Assembly: GCF_947500405.1 (NCBI RefSeq)
Contig: NZ_CANMRY010000004.1
Coordinates: forward strand, 248,001 to 312,000
From: an uncultured Maribacter sp.
GTDB lineage: Bacteria > Bacteroidota > Bacteroidia > Flavobacteriales > Flavobacteriaceae
Direction: 5' to 3'
DNA: 64,000 bases
In this document: one piece after another, positions 52,131 to 60,983 of the stretch
Position numbering within the stretch: the first letter of the stretch is position 1
Layout: each line of letters opens with the position of its first letter
Made by a program: the position numbers and the translations under genes
Notes under the pieces: model-generated
What the model was told of the DNA's origin: nothing
The model's input: only the letters and a program-made list of their open reading frames with translations
The model's database searches: none

Positions 52131-53720
52131 ATGAGTAAAGAAGCAATTATTCCAGAGCAATATCAAATTACCGAAGTTATTAATCAAAAAAAGTATTTGA
52201 TAGATGGAGAGCTAAAAGATTGGAGTGGTAATTCTACAGAAGTTTTCTCTACTATATCCTCAACGAGTGATTATAAACCTACACTTTTAGGAACTATTCC
52301 AGACATGGGAGAAACAGAGGCTTTAGATGCTTTAAATGCTGCTTTAGGTGCTTATAATAAAGGACAAGGTGTGTGGCCAACTATGCATGTAAAGGATCGT
52401 ATAGAGTGTATGGAAACTTTTGTGCAAAAAATGAGTACTAAAAGAGAAGAGATTGTAAAACTTTTAATGTGGGAAATTGGAAAATCTTTACCAGATTCCG
52501 AGAAAGAATTTGATAGAACGGTAGAGTATATCAATGATACTATTGAAGATTACAAACAGTTAGACCGTAATGCTGCTAAATTTCAGAAAAATGCAGGGGT
52601 TTATGCACACATAAAAAGAGGAGCACTAGGTGTTGTTTTATGTTTAGGACCATATAATTACCCTTTAAATGAAACTTTTGCCTTATTAATCCCAGCAATT
52701 ATAATGGGTAATACTACCATATTTAAGCCAGCGAAACATGGTGTTCTTTTAATCACGCCACTTTTAGAAGCTTTTCAGAGTAGTTTTCCAAAAGGGGTAG
52801 TTAATATTGTTTTTGGTAGAGGTAGAGCAGTAGCAGCACCAATTATGAAAACAGGAAAAGTAGATGTTCTTGCGCTTATAGGAAATAGTAAATCTGCAAA
52901 TGCTTTACAAGAGCAACACCCAAAGAGCAACCGGTTGCGTTTAGTTTTAGGGTTAGAAGCTAAGAATCCAGCAATTGTTTTACCAGATGCGGATTTAGAT
53001 TTAACTATAGATGAGTGTTTAGCTGGTACCTTGTCTTTTAACGGACAAAGGTGTACTGCGTTAAAAGTATTATATGTTCATGAAGATATTGTAGAAGAAT
53101 TTAATAAACGTTTTTCTGAAAAGGTTGATGCTTTAAAATTTGGAAACCCTTGGGAAAATGGAGTAAAATTAACACCATTACCGGAACCAGGAAAACCACA
53201 ATATATTCAAGAACTTATTGATGATGCTAAAGAAAAAGGAGCTAAAATACTAAACAAAAAAGGAGGAAAAATAACAGAAAATTATATTTGGCCAGCCGTA
53301 GTTTATCCTGTTAGTAAAGATATGCGTGTATACCAAGAAGAACAATTTGGTCCAATAATTCCTATCGTGCCTTTTACGGATATAGAGGAACCTTTAGATG
53401 ATATGGCAGAAAGTAATTACGGACAGCAAGTAAGTTTATTTGGGAAAGATATTTATGCGCTTGCTCCGTTAATAGATTCTTTAGTGAATTTAGTTTGTAG
53501 AGTTAATTTAAATAGTTCCTGCCAAAGAGGTCCAGATGTATATCCTTTTACAGGAAGAAAAGATTCTGCTCAAGCAACTTTGAGTGTGCATGATGCTTTA
53601 CGTTCTTTTTCTATTAGAACATTTGTAGCTTTTAAAGACAACGATTTAAATACGGAAATTATAGAACAGTTGTTAGATGCTAAAGTTTCTAACTTTGTTA
53701 GTACAGATTATATTTTATAA
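52131..53720 (+). CDS. gapN: NADP-dependent non-phosphorylating glyceraldehyde-3-phosphate dehydrogenase (GapN-like aldehyde dehydrogenase)
   Basis: GapN oxidises glyceraldehyde 3-phosphate directly to 3-phosphoglycerate, making NADPH without ATP. The 529-residue aldehyde dehydrogenase has [19 protein letters not shown] (N-terminal cofactor side), [29 protein letters not shown], the catalytic Cys308 in [12 protein letters not shown], and the GapN-like C-terminal [25 protein letters not shown]. The substrate call rests on that last block and is inference. The LacI-type palindrome upstream suggests sugar-dependent regulation. Confidence 0.87.
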   Translation: MSKEAIIPEQYQITEVINQKKYLIDGELKDWSGNSTEVFSTISSTSDYKPTLLGTIPDMGETEALDALNAALGAYNKGQGVWPTMHVKDRIECMETFVQKMSTKREEIVKLLMWEIGKSLPDSEKEFDRTVEYINDTIEDYKQLDRNAAKFQKNAGVYAHIKRGALGVVLCLGPYNYPLNETFALLIPAIIMGNTTIFKPAKHGVLLITPLLEAFQSSFPKGVVNIVFGRGRAVAAPIMKTGKVDVLALIGNSKSANALQEQHPKSNRLRLVLGLEAKNPAIVLPDADLDLTIDECLAGTLSFNGQRCTALKVLYVHEDIVEEFNKRFSEKVDALKFGNPWENGVKLTPLPEPGKPQYIQELIDDAKEKGAKILNKKGGKITENYIWPAVVYPVSKDMRVYQEEQFGPIIPIVPFTDIEEPLDDMAESNYGQQVSLFGKDIYALAPLIDSLVNLVCRVNLNSSCQRGPDVYPFTGRKDSAQATLSVHDALRSFSIRTFVAFKDNDLNTEIIEQLLDAKVSNFVSTDYIL

Positions 53721-53743
53721 AAACCAATTCATTTTTTTTGATT

Positions 53744-53778
53744 AAAAGGCCCTATTTATTATAACAAATAGGGCTTTT
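53744..53778 (+). terminator. Terminator of gapN
   Basis: AAAAGGCCCTATTT pairs with AAATAGGGCTTTTT (one G-T) around an eight-base loop, followed by T-rich sequence. Confidence 0.85.
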
Positions 53779-53911
53779 TAAATGAAACTATTATTAATAG
53801 AGTAGAAGGGGGTATAATTAGTAATACCGTAAATAAAACATTTTAGTAATAATTACGTTTTAGAGTTTGATTTACTAACCACAAATCATTAACCAAATCA
53901 AAAAAAATACT

Positions 53912-55222
53912 GTGAAACGTTTTAAAACATTAGGAGCAGCTGTACTTTTAATATTGCTATTTTTTATTGCAAAAACCTACATTAAAGCATCAAAAGATAA
54001 TTTAAATGGTTATCAAAAATCTTCTCAAATTTTATCTGCAGAGCAAATTATACTAAATAAGGAAAAAGCTCTTATGTATAAAAAGCATAAAAAAGAATTA
54101 GAAGAAAAAATAAACTTGTATTTTAATAAGGCAATTAAATCTGGTGCTATTGTTGGTGCAGGAGTTAGTATTGTACATGGAGATTCTATTGTTATTTCTG
54201 ATGGTTTTGGTAAAAGAAATATTAATAAAAAAGCCAAAGTTAATGGAGAAACAGTTTTTAGGTTAGGTTCTTTATCTAAAGGTTTTGCTGGTGTTTTAGC
54301 GGCCGATTTAAAAGGTGAGGGAAAACTTAATTGGGATGATAAAATCACGGATTATATTCCAGATTTTCATTTTGGAGATGAAGAGAATACATCTCATATA
54401 AAATTAGCTCACATTTTGTCCCATACTTCTGGAACCGCATATCATAGCTTTACAAATTTAGTAGAAGCAGGCTTATCTGTATCAACTATTGCAGAACGTT
54501 TTTCTAATATAAAACCAATTAGTACTCCAGGGAAATTATATAGCTATCAAAATGCTATGTTTTCATTAAGTCAAGAGGTTTTTAAGAAAGCTACTGGAGA
54601 TGATATTAATACAGCTTTAAGAAATAGATTTTTTAAGCCTTTGGGAATGTCAACTGTTTCTATGACTCATGATGAAATTACACATAACAATAATGTTGCT
54701 TTGCCTCATGCTAAAAGTAGAAAAGGATGGAGAAGTTTACCTTTAACAAATAAATATTACAATGCTGTAGCTGCAGGTGGTATAAATGCTAGTTCTTTAG
54801 ATATGGCAAAATGGATGCGTTTTTTATTAGGTCATAATCCTGAGGTAATGGGGAAGAACACTTTAGAAGAGGTTTTTAAGCCCTTTGTTTCAATTAAAGG
54901 ACATACTAAGTACTATCAACGTTGGGCTGGGCATGTCTCTTCTTCTTATGGTTTTGGATGGCGTATTCACAAATTAGAAGATGAAAATACTAAAGATATA
55001 AATACTGTATGGCATCATGGAGGTAGTGTAAATAATTATAGAAATGAAATAGCTATGTATCCTGATTCAGATTTAGGAATTTGTGTTTTGTTAAATGGAA
55101 ATTCCAAGTTAGCTAGAACTGTAATACCAGATTTGAGAGCAATTGTAGAGAAAGTTTTTAAGACAGTAAAAGAAGAAAATTCCATTTCAGATAGTTATGC
55201 AGTTTTAAAATTTACAGAGTAA
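53912..55222 (+). CDS. Beta-lactamase-family (class C / DD-peptidase fold) serine hydrolase
   Basis: This 436-residue exported or membrane-anchored protein has a hydrophobic N-terminus (LGAAVLLILLFFIAKTYI). The catalytic SxxK is Ser120-Leu-Ser-Lys123 (RLGSLSKGFAG), the Tyr-x-Asn motif is SYQNAMFSL, and the C-terminal KTG-like motif is HHGGSVNNYRNEI. Such proteins hydrolyse beta-lactams, esters or peptidoglycan peptides; the substrate is unknown. Start is GTG 53912. The remnant of a GH65 gene begins just after its stop. Confidence 0.9.
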   Translation: MKRFKTLGAAVLLILLFFIAKTYIKASKDNLNGYQKSSQILSAEQIILNKEKALMYKKHKKELEEKINLYFNKAIKSGAIVGAGVSIVHGDSIVISDGFGKRNINKKAKVNGETVFRLGSLSKGFAGVLAADLKGEGKLNWDDKITDYIPDFHFGDEENTSHIKLAHILSHTSGTAYHSFTNLVEAGLSVSTIAERFSNIKPISTPGKLYSYQNAMFSLSQEVFKKATGDDINTALRNRFFKPLGMSTVSMTHDEITHNNNVALPHAKSRKGWRSLPLTNKYYNAVAAGGINASSLDMAKWMRFLLGHNPEVMGKNTLEEVFKPFVSIKGHTKYYQRWAGHVSSSYGFGWRIHKLEDENTKDINTVWHHGGSVNNYRNEIAMYPDSDLGICVLLNGNSKLARTVIPDLRAIVEKVFKTVKEENSISDSYAVLKFTE

Positions 55223-55248
55223 AATATTTAAATAATAAGTTTAAAGAT

Positions 55249-55417
55249 ATGTTATCTTTTACACCAAGAATGCCAATAGAATGGGATAACTATTCGTTTA
55301 ATCTAAATTTTAGACATTAAGTTGTCGTCATTACTGTAAGTCAAAAAAGAAGCTAGTTTTATGCTTGATGCTAATGAAATTGTTACAATCGTTCCAAATA
55401 TTTCTGTAGCTATTTAA
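55249..55417 (+). pseudogene. Remnant of the C-terminus of a GH65 glycoside phosphorylase
   Basis: The translated fragment LSFTPRMPIEWDNYSFNLNF matches the C-terminal beta-sandwich of GH65 enzymes (maltose, trehalose or kojibiose phosphorylases; typical wording LSFxPxLPxEWxSxSFxxxFRG). It meets a TAA at 55318. The expected continuation reappears in other frames as VVVITVSQK and then ASFMLDANEIVTIV ending at 55417. Frameshifts and stops show decay; the rest of the gene is absent. Assignment is from pattern memory, not a search. Confidence 0.6.
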
Positions 55418-55473
55418 AACCATGAAAAACTAGTTTAGATTCTGTTTTTGTCTATAAAAAAACAAAGTAAGAG

Positions 55474-56337
55474 TTATATATTAATATGTTCTGGTTGTGT
55501 TTTGGCCACTACTTTAGTACTTCGCTCTTCTATTTTACGGACTTCATTATTAAAAAAACATCCAAGAGCTATTCCTTCAATTACAGAATAGGTTTTAGCT
55601 TCAGTAGTATGGAATTGATAATATGTTTTTTTGTATTCTTTCTTTAACTTAAAGAAATGTTTTTTTAATACTAATAAAAGGGAAGGAATTGTAATTAGTA
55701 TTGGTTTCTTTTTAAATGCTTTGTATGCCAATACACTTATTTCTTTTTTGCTTAGTGTTTCAGGGCCTTTAATGTAAATTTCTGAAGATGGTTTTTTTAT
55801 ACTGTTAATAATTACTCTTGCTAAGTCTTTTAAGTGAATAGGACTATATTTTTCTTTCTCATTACATAAAAAAAGAAAAGGATTTTTACATACAGAATTT
55901 AATAAAGGCATAAAATCAGAAAAGATGATGTCAACATAGATTATGTTATACGCTATGCCAGAATTTTTTAAAGCTTGTAAAAACTCTTTTTTACTGTCTT
56001 GATATTGTGTGTCATTTCTTAAACTAGGATTTGGACGAACAATTAGAATAATTTTTTTTGTTTCTAAAAGTTTTGCTTTTTCTAATAAATAGAAATTCTT
56101 TTTATTGCGTAAAATCGCATCAAAATATGTTTCTTTTGGAAGTGAAACACCAAGTGTGGAGATAATTATATCTGTATTAGAACAAAGGGTTTCTTTGTCA
56201 TTATGTTTAACTGAATATCTTTTTACAATTGCATTATCAGTATAAACATTCAATGCCAATTCTTGTATTAAATGTTGTTCAAGACAATCAACATGTTTAG
56301 TTATTAGTATTGATTGATTGGCGCTCTTTGGCGTCAT
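55474..56337 (-). CDS. Atypical SDR / NmrA-like protein without a glycine-rich motif
   Basis: The 287-residue protein follows the pattern of NAD(P)-binding atypical short-chain dehydrogenases: alternating beta/alpha N-terminus, TDIIISTLGVSLPK, KKIILIVRPNP, and the diagnostic YSPIHLKDLARVII (about 165-178). The N-terminal dinucleotide loop, normally GATGxxG, reads ITKHVDCLEQHL here, so cofactor binding is doubtful. It is downstream of and codirectional with the AraC gene (94 bases apart) and may be its target. No function assigned. Confidence 0.7.
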   Translation of the reverse strand: MTPKSANQSILITKHVDCLEQHLIQELALNVYTDNAIVKRYSVKHNDKETLCSNTDIIISTLGVSLPKETYFDAILRNKKNFYLLEKAKLLETKKIILIVRPNPSLRNDTQYQDSKKEFLQALKNSGIAYNIIYVDIIFSDFMPLLNSVCKNPFLFLCNEKEKYSPIHLKDLARVIINSIKKPSSEIYIKGPETLSKKEISVLAYKAFKKKPILITIPSLLLVLKKHFFKLKKEYKKTYYQFHTTEAKTYSVIEGIALGCFFNNEVRKIEERSTKVVAKTQPEHINI

Positions 56338-56431
56338 TTTTTAATTTGTTATAAAATTAATTATAAACAAACTTATGTAATACAATAAAAAATAAAAGAA
56401 TCCAATAAGTCTTTAATAGCCCGATAAGACA

Positions 56432-57499
56432 TTAATTATATTTATTAATATCAGAAGGTAGCTTATTGTGACATTTATAAAATGCTTTAGAAAATTTACT
56501 TGCATTTTCATAATTGAATTTAAGAGCTATATCTTTAATTTTTATATCTCCTTCTTTTATATATTTTAAAGCCAATCCCATTCTGTTTTCTTGGAAATAA
56601 GTAAAAATAGGTTTGCCAAATAATAATTTAAAATTTTCTTTAAGCTTGGTAGGTGATATTTTATACTTTTCAGAAAGAAAATCTATTCCAGGAAATTTTT
56701 CATAAAGGTTACTTGATATAAAATACTCTATTTTTTGAATTTTAATACGATCTCCATGAGATAATTCGTTTGTGTTAAAATTCTCTTTTTCTTCTAATGA
56801 GTTAAAAAATAACTCAAAAAAATCATAAGCAAGTTTTTTAAGTTCAAACATATTTGGGCCTAGAGAATTATTAAACCCTTTCTTTACATCATTATGAAAT
56901 AATTTAAAATCATCATATTTAAAGTTGTAGTTTAAAAAACTAATACTAGTATCATTCAATAATTTTTTTACTTCTTCTGGAATAGAAGTGGAGTTGATTA
57001 TATTTTTAGTGACCCATTTTTCACTAAAATATAAAATATACATTATTTCATGAGAATCTTTAAAATGACAATTTATAAAATCGGTTTTTGGCCTTGAAAA
57101 GGAGAGAGAATGATTTGTAATTTTAAAATTATTAAATTCATAAGATTCATCTTTGAATTTATTTTCGATAAAATTTATAGATATAAAATAATAATCTGCT
57201 GGTAAAAACCTATCATATATGGGCTTGTAACTTACATTGTTTTTGTATTTCATGTCAGATTGAAACATCCATAAACCTTCTTCTAATTCTGCATATGAAA
57301 ATTCTCCTTTGAGAAACGGGGTATCAGAATACAACATTTGTTTTTCCTTGTTATGTTTCATAAATGGCATTTTAACAAGGCTTTTAAGCATAATTGAAGG
57401 AGAGTTTGATAGATATGACAGATAAAAAAAACCTTTCTTATATGTAAAGAAGTATTGTTTTTGAAGATTAAACCAATTATTTATTCTATCAATTACCAT
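56432..57499 (-). CDS. AraC-family transcriptional regulator
   Basis: The 355-residue protein has an unassigned N-terminal sensor region (about 1-250) and a C-terminal double HTH (about 265-355): EKYKISPTKLKENFKLLFGKPIFTYFQENRMGLALKYI and IKIKDIALKFNYENASKFSKAFYKCHNKLP. Ending in DINKYN, it lacks the common KP-x-xYR tail variant but is complete. It lies 94 bases upstream of the SDR-like gene. Inducer and targets unknown. Confidence 0.9.
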   Translation of the reverse strand: MVIDRINNWFNLQKQYFFTYKKGFFYLSYLSNSPSIMLKSLVKMPFMKHNKEKQMLYSDTPFLKGEFSYAELEEGLWMFQSDMKYKNNVSYKPIYDRFLPADYYFISINFIENKFKDESYEFNNFKITNHSLSFSRPKTDFINCHFKDSHEIMYILYFSEKWVTKNIINSTSIPEEVKKLLNDTSISFLNYNFKYDDFKLFHNDVKKGFNNSLGPNMFELKKLAYDFFELFFNSLEEKENFNTNELSHGDRIKIQKIEYFISSNLYEKFPGIDFLSEKYKISPTKLKENFKLLFGKPIFTYFQENRMGLALKYIKEGDIKIKDIALKFNYENASKFSKAFYKCHNKLPSDINKYN

Positions 57500-57554
57500 T
57501 GAGTTTTCCTTTTGTACTTAAAAAAATATATACAATATATATTAAATAATGAGT

Positions 57555-57592
57555 ATAAAAAAACCTCATAAACTTAAATAAGACTATGAGGT
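57555..57592 (-). terminator. Terminator of the leu operon
   Basis: ACCTCATA and TATGAGGT pair around a 14-base loop, followed on the minus strand by a T7 run. It starts 26 bases after the leuB stop. Confidence 0.8.
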
Positions 57593-57617
57593 AATTTTTT
57601 TATTGTGGTATCTGATT

Positions 57618-58673
57618 TTAGATATTAGTTACTAACCAATCCCCAACTTCGCTAGTTTTAAAAGCTTTAGCTCCATCTGCTAAATCTTCTGTAACATAAC
57701 CTTCAGCTAAAGATTTGTTTACTACATCTCTTATAGCTTTAGCTTCTGTTGTTAAACCAAAATCTTCAAACATCATTGCTGCAGATAAAACTGTTGCTAA
57801 TGGGTTAGCAATATCTTTTCCTGCTGCTTGTGGGTAAGAACCGTGTATTGGCTCATATAACTTATTATCTGTTCCTACAGATGCAGATGGCATTAATCCC
57901 ATAGAACCAGAGATTACAGATGCTTCATCGGTTAAAATATCTCCAAAAAGATTTTCTGTAATTAACACATCATAATCGCTTGGCCATTGTACTAATCGCA
58001 TTGCTACAGCATCTACAAATTCATAAGAAACCGTTACTTCTGGATATTCTTTTTCCATTGCCTGTACTGTTTCTCTCCATAATCTAGAAGATTCTAATAC
58101 ATTGGCTTTATCTACACAACATAATCTTTTAGAACGTGTCATTGCTAATTCAAAACCCTTTTTTGCAAGTCTTTGAATCTCTTCACGAGTATAAGTCATG
58201 GTATCATAAGCAGTATTACCATCGTCTTTTCTTCCTCTTTCTCCAAAATAAACACCACTAGTAAGTTCTCTTAAGAAAACTAGGTCGGTACCTTCTATAC
58301 GTTCTCTTTTTAAAGGAGATTTATCAATTAAAGAAGGGAAAGTAAATGTTGGTCTTACATTAGCAAATAAACCTAATTTCTGACGCATTTTAAGTAATCC
58401 TTGTTCTGGTCTTACTTTTGCAGAAGGGTCATTATCAAAACGAGGATGCCCTATAGCTCCAAAAAGAACAGCATCTGCTGCTTCACAAACAGCATGCGTA
58501 CTATCTGGATAAGGTTCTCCTACAGCATCAATCGCTGCAGCACCTGTTAAAGCTGGAGTCCATGAGATTTCATGTCCAAATTTTTCTGCTATTTTATCAG
58601 ATACTTTAACTGCTTGGTCTATTACTTCAGGGCCAATTCCGTCCCCAGCTAATAATGCTATATTTAATTTCAT
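57618..58673 (-). CDS. leuB: 3-isopropylmalate dehydrogenase
   Basis: LeuB oxidatively decarboxylates 3-isopropylmalate with NAD+. The 351-residue protein has LLAGDGIGPEV, RELTSGVYFGERGR, the metal/substrate region VDAVAMRLVQWPSDYDVLITENLFGDILTDE and GSMGLMPSASVG, EPIHGSYPQAAGKDIANPLA. Last gene of leuC-leuD-leuA-leuB, 62 bases after leuA. Confidence 0.97.
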   Translation of the reverse strand: MKLNIALLAGDGIGPEVIDQAVKVSDKIAEKFGHEISWTPALTGAAAIDAVGEPYPDSTHAVCEAADAVLFGAIGHPRFDNDPSAKVRPEQGLLKMRQKLGLFANVRPTFTFPSLIDKSPLKRERIEGTDLVFLRELTSGVYFGERGRKDDGNTAYDTMTYTREEIQRLAKKGFELAMTRSKRLCCVDKANVLESSRLWRETVQAMEKEYPEVTVSYEFVDAVAMRLVQWPSDYDVLITENLFGDILTDEASVISGSMGLMPSASVGTDNKLYEPIHGSYPQAAGKDIANPLATVLSAAMMFEDFGLTTEAKAIRDVVNKSLAEGYVTEDLADGAKAFKTSEVGDWLVTNI

Positions 58674-58735
58674 TCTATTTTATTTTGCAATAATTATGTA
58701 TTGCGGTTTACTATTTAATTTATTTAAGTAGCTAT

Positions 58736-60253
58736 TTAGATGATGTTTAACATCTTCTCTGTAGCTTTAATTGCCGATACGGTTTGGTCAGAATCTAATC
58801 CACGTGTAGTAAATTCTTTTCCGTTTTTCTCCCAAGTAATACTAGTTTCACAAAGTGCATCAGAATTACTCCCAGGAGGTATACGTACTGTATAATCTGT
58901 TAGTTTAGGGAAATCCATTTTTTTGCTTTCATAAACTTTTTTTAGAGCATTTATAAAAGCATCAAATTGACCATCACCTTGCGCATTTGCCTCATGAATT
59001 TCTCCTTCAATTTCTATGGCAATGGTTGTGGATGGTTTTAAGCCTTTAGAGTGCGTAAGCACATAAGACTTTATTATTATTTTGTTTAAATATTCCTGAC
59101 TATCTAAAACATCAGAAATTATATAAGGTAAGTCCTCTTTAGTTACTCTTTCTTTTTTATCTCCTAAAGCAATTACTTTTTGGGTAACTTTCTTTAAATC
59201 CTCATCATTTAGAGTTAATCCTAAATCTTGTAGATTTTTCTGAATATTAGCTTTTCCAGAAGTTTTTCCGAGTGCATATTTACGTTTTTGTCCAAAACGT
59301 TCTGGAAGTAAATCGTTAAAATAAAGATTGTTTTTATTGTCTCCATCTGCATGAATACCAGCGGTTTGCGTAAAAACATTGTCTCCTACAATTGGTTTGT
59401 TTGCAGGTATTCTAAAACCAGTAAAAGCAGAAACTAATTTACTTACTTTGTGTAAAGCGGTTTCATTAGCATTAATTGTTACTTCTGGTAAAAAATCATT
59501 TATTACGGCAATTGCACTTGCCATAGGAGCATTTCCAGCTCTTTCTCCCATGCCATTTACGGTAAGGTGTAAACCATGGCAACCTGCTTTTGCAGCTTCC
59601 ATGACATTTGCAACACCTAAATCATAATCATTATGACCATGAAAATCAAAATGTAAATTAGGGTAACGTTGTACTATTTCTGATATAAAAGAAAATGTTT
59701 CGGTATGTGTTAGTATACCTAAAGTATCTGGTAATAATATTCTCTTAACAGGTTGTGTTGCTAAAAAATCTAGAAATTGAAATACATATTCTTTAGAATT
59801 TCGCATTCCGTTACTCCAATCTTCTAAATATACATTGTTTGTTATACCTCTTTCTTGTGCTTTTTTAAACACAGATGCAATATCTGAAAAATGTTCTTCA
59901 GGAGTTTTTTTAAGTTGGTGTTTTAAGTGGTTGTAAGAACCTTTGGTTAAAAGGTTTTGCACTTTTGCACCAGCTTTTTCCATCCAATCTAAAGAAATTC
60001 CTCCATCTGTAAAGGTTAAAACTTCAACACGGTTTAAGTTGTCTGTTTCTGCAGCCCATTCCGTAATTTTTTGTACTGCCAATAATTCACCATCAGAAAC
60101 TCTTGCAGATGCAACTTCAATACGGTCTACTTTAAGCTCTTCTAATAATAACTGCGCTAATGTAAGTTTTTCTGAAGATGAAAAGGATACTCCTGAGGTT
60201 TGTTCGCCATCCCTCAGGGTAGTATCCATTATTTCAAGTTTTCTTTTTTCCAT
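58736..60253 (-). CDS. leuA: 2-isopropylmalate synthase (alternatively citramalate synthase)
   Basis: This 505-residue DRE-TIM aldolase condenses acetyl-CoA with a 2-oxoacid. Motifs: DTTLRDGEQTSGV (about 10-22), LPDTLGILT, HGHNDYDLGVANVMEAAKAG with the metal His pair, NGMGERAGNAP, and a C-terminal LeuA dimer/regulatory domain (about 370-505). It belongs to a divergent clade that overlaps citramalate synthases. The leuCDAB setting and the presence of ilvA, which makes the citramalate route to isoleucine unnecessary, favour LeuA. Confidence 0.88.
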   Translation of the reverse strand: MEKRKLEIMDTTLRDGEQTSGVSFSSSEKLTLAQLLLEELKVDRIEVASARVSDGELLAVQKITEWAAETDNLNRVEVLTFTDGGISLDWMEKAGAKVQNLLTKGSYNHLKHQLKKTPEEHFSDIASVFKKAQERGITNNVYLEDWSNGMRNSKEYVFQFLDFLATQPVKRILLPDTLGILTHTETFSFISEIVQRYPNLHFDFHGHNDYDLGVANVMEAAKAGCHGLHLTVNGMGERAGNAPMASAIAVINDFLPEVTINANETALHKVSKLVSAFTGFRIPANKPIVGDNVFTQTAGIHADGDNKNNLYFNDLLPERFGQKRKYALGKTSGKANIQKNLQDLGLTLNDEDLKKVTQKVIALGDKKERVTKEDLPYIISDVLDSQEYLNKIIIKSYVLTHSKGLKPSTTIAIEIEGEIHEANAQGDGQFDAFINALKKVYESKKMDFPKLTDYTVRIPPGSNSDALCETSITWEKNGKEFTTRGLDSDQTVSAIKATEKMLNII

Positions 60254-60289
60254 GGCATGTACAGCAATACCTGCTTTAAATCTTATATT

Positions 60290-60886
60290 TTATAATGGTA
60301 ATTCTTTTGCAAATTCGCTTATCTCCGATTTAATATTGTTTAAGTAATCAATATCATCAAAACCATTAAGCATGTTTTGCTTTTTGTAACCATTAATATC
60401 AAAAGATTCACTTTCTCCTGTTTTTACTAAAGTAACTGTTTGTTCAGGTAAATTAACTGATATTTCTGTTTTTGGATCTGCTTCTATAGCTGCAAATATT
60501 TTTGCAGCAAATTCTGGAGAAACCTGTACTGGTAATACGCCAATATTTAAGCAGTTTCCTTTGAAAATATCAGCAAAGAAACTAGAGATTACACATCTAA
60601 ATCCGTAATCATAAACTGCCCAAGCAGCATGTTCTCTAGAAGAACCAGAACCAAAGTTCTTACCACCAACTAAAATCTTACCAGAATATGTTGGGTTGTT
60701 AAGAACAAAATCAGATTTTGGAGTATCGTCTCCATTGTAACGCCAATCTCTAAAAAGGTTATCTCCAAAACCTTTACGTTCTGTAGCTTTTAAGAAACGA
60801 GCTGGTATTATTTGATCTGTATCTACATTCTCTATTGGAAGTGGAACAGCCGTACTATTTAATATTTCAAATTTATCGTATGCCAT
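60290..60886 (-). CDS. leuD: 3-isopropylmalate dehydratase, small subunit
   Basis: The 198-residue protein supplies the swivel domain of isopropylmalate isomerase. It shows NVDTDQIIPARFLK and GKNFGSGSSREHAAWAVYDYGFRCVIS. It follows leuC after 97 bases that contain a long inverted repeat. Confidence 0.97.
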   Translation of the reverse strand: MAYDKFEILNSTAVPLPIENVDTDQIIPARFLKATERKGFGDNLFRDWRYNGDDTPKSDFVLNNPTYSGKILVGGKNFGSGSSREHAAWAVYDYGFRCVISSFFADIFKGNCLNIGVLPVQVSPEFAAKIFAAIEADPKTEISVNLPEQTVTLVKTGESESFDINGYKKQNMLNGFDDIDYLNNIKSEISEFAKELPL

Positions 60887-60894
60887 TTTTTATA

Positions 60895-60976
60895 GCTTTT
60901 TGCTATTGGCTGTTGGCCTCTAGCTTTAATTTAGTATTTATTTTGCTAATGACCAGCACAGCCAATAGCTAAAAGC
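60895..60976. repeat. Imperfect inverted repeat between leuC and leuD
   Basis: Left arm 60895-60916 (GCTTTTTGCTATTGGCTGTT start) and right arm 60953-60976 (CCAGCACAGCCAATAGCTAA start) pair over about 20 bases with few mismatches around a 36-base loop. A second perfect hairpin, AATTGGC-TAT-GCCAATT (60978-60994), overlaps the leuC stop. Confidence 0.6.
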
Positions 60977-60983
60977 AAATTGG

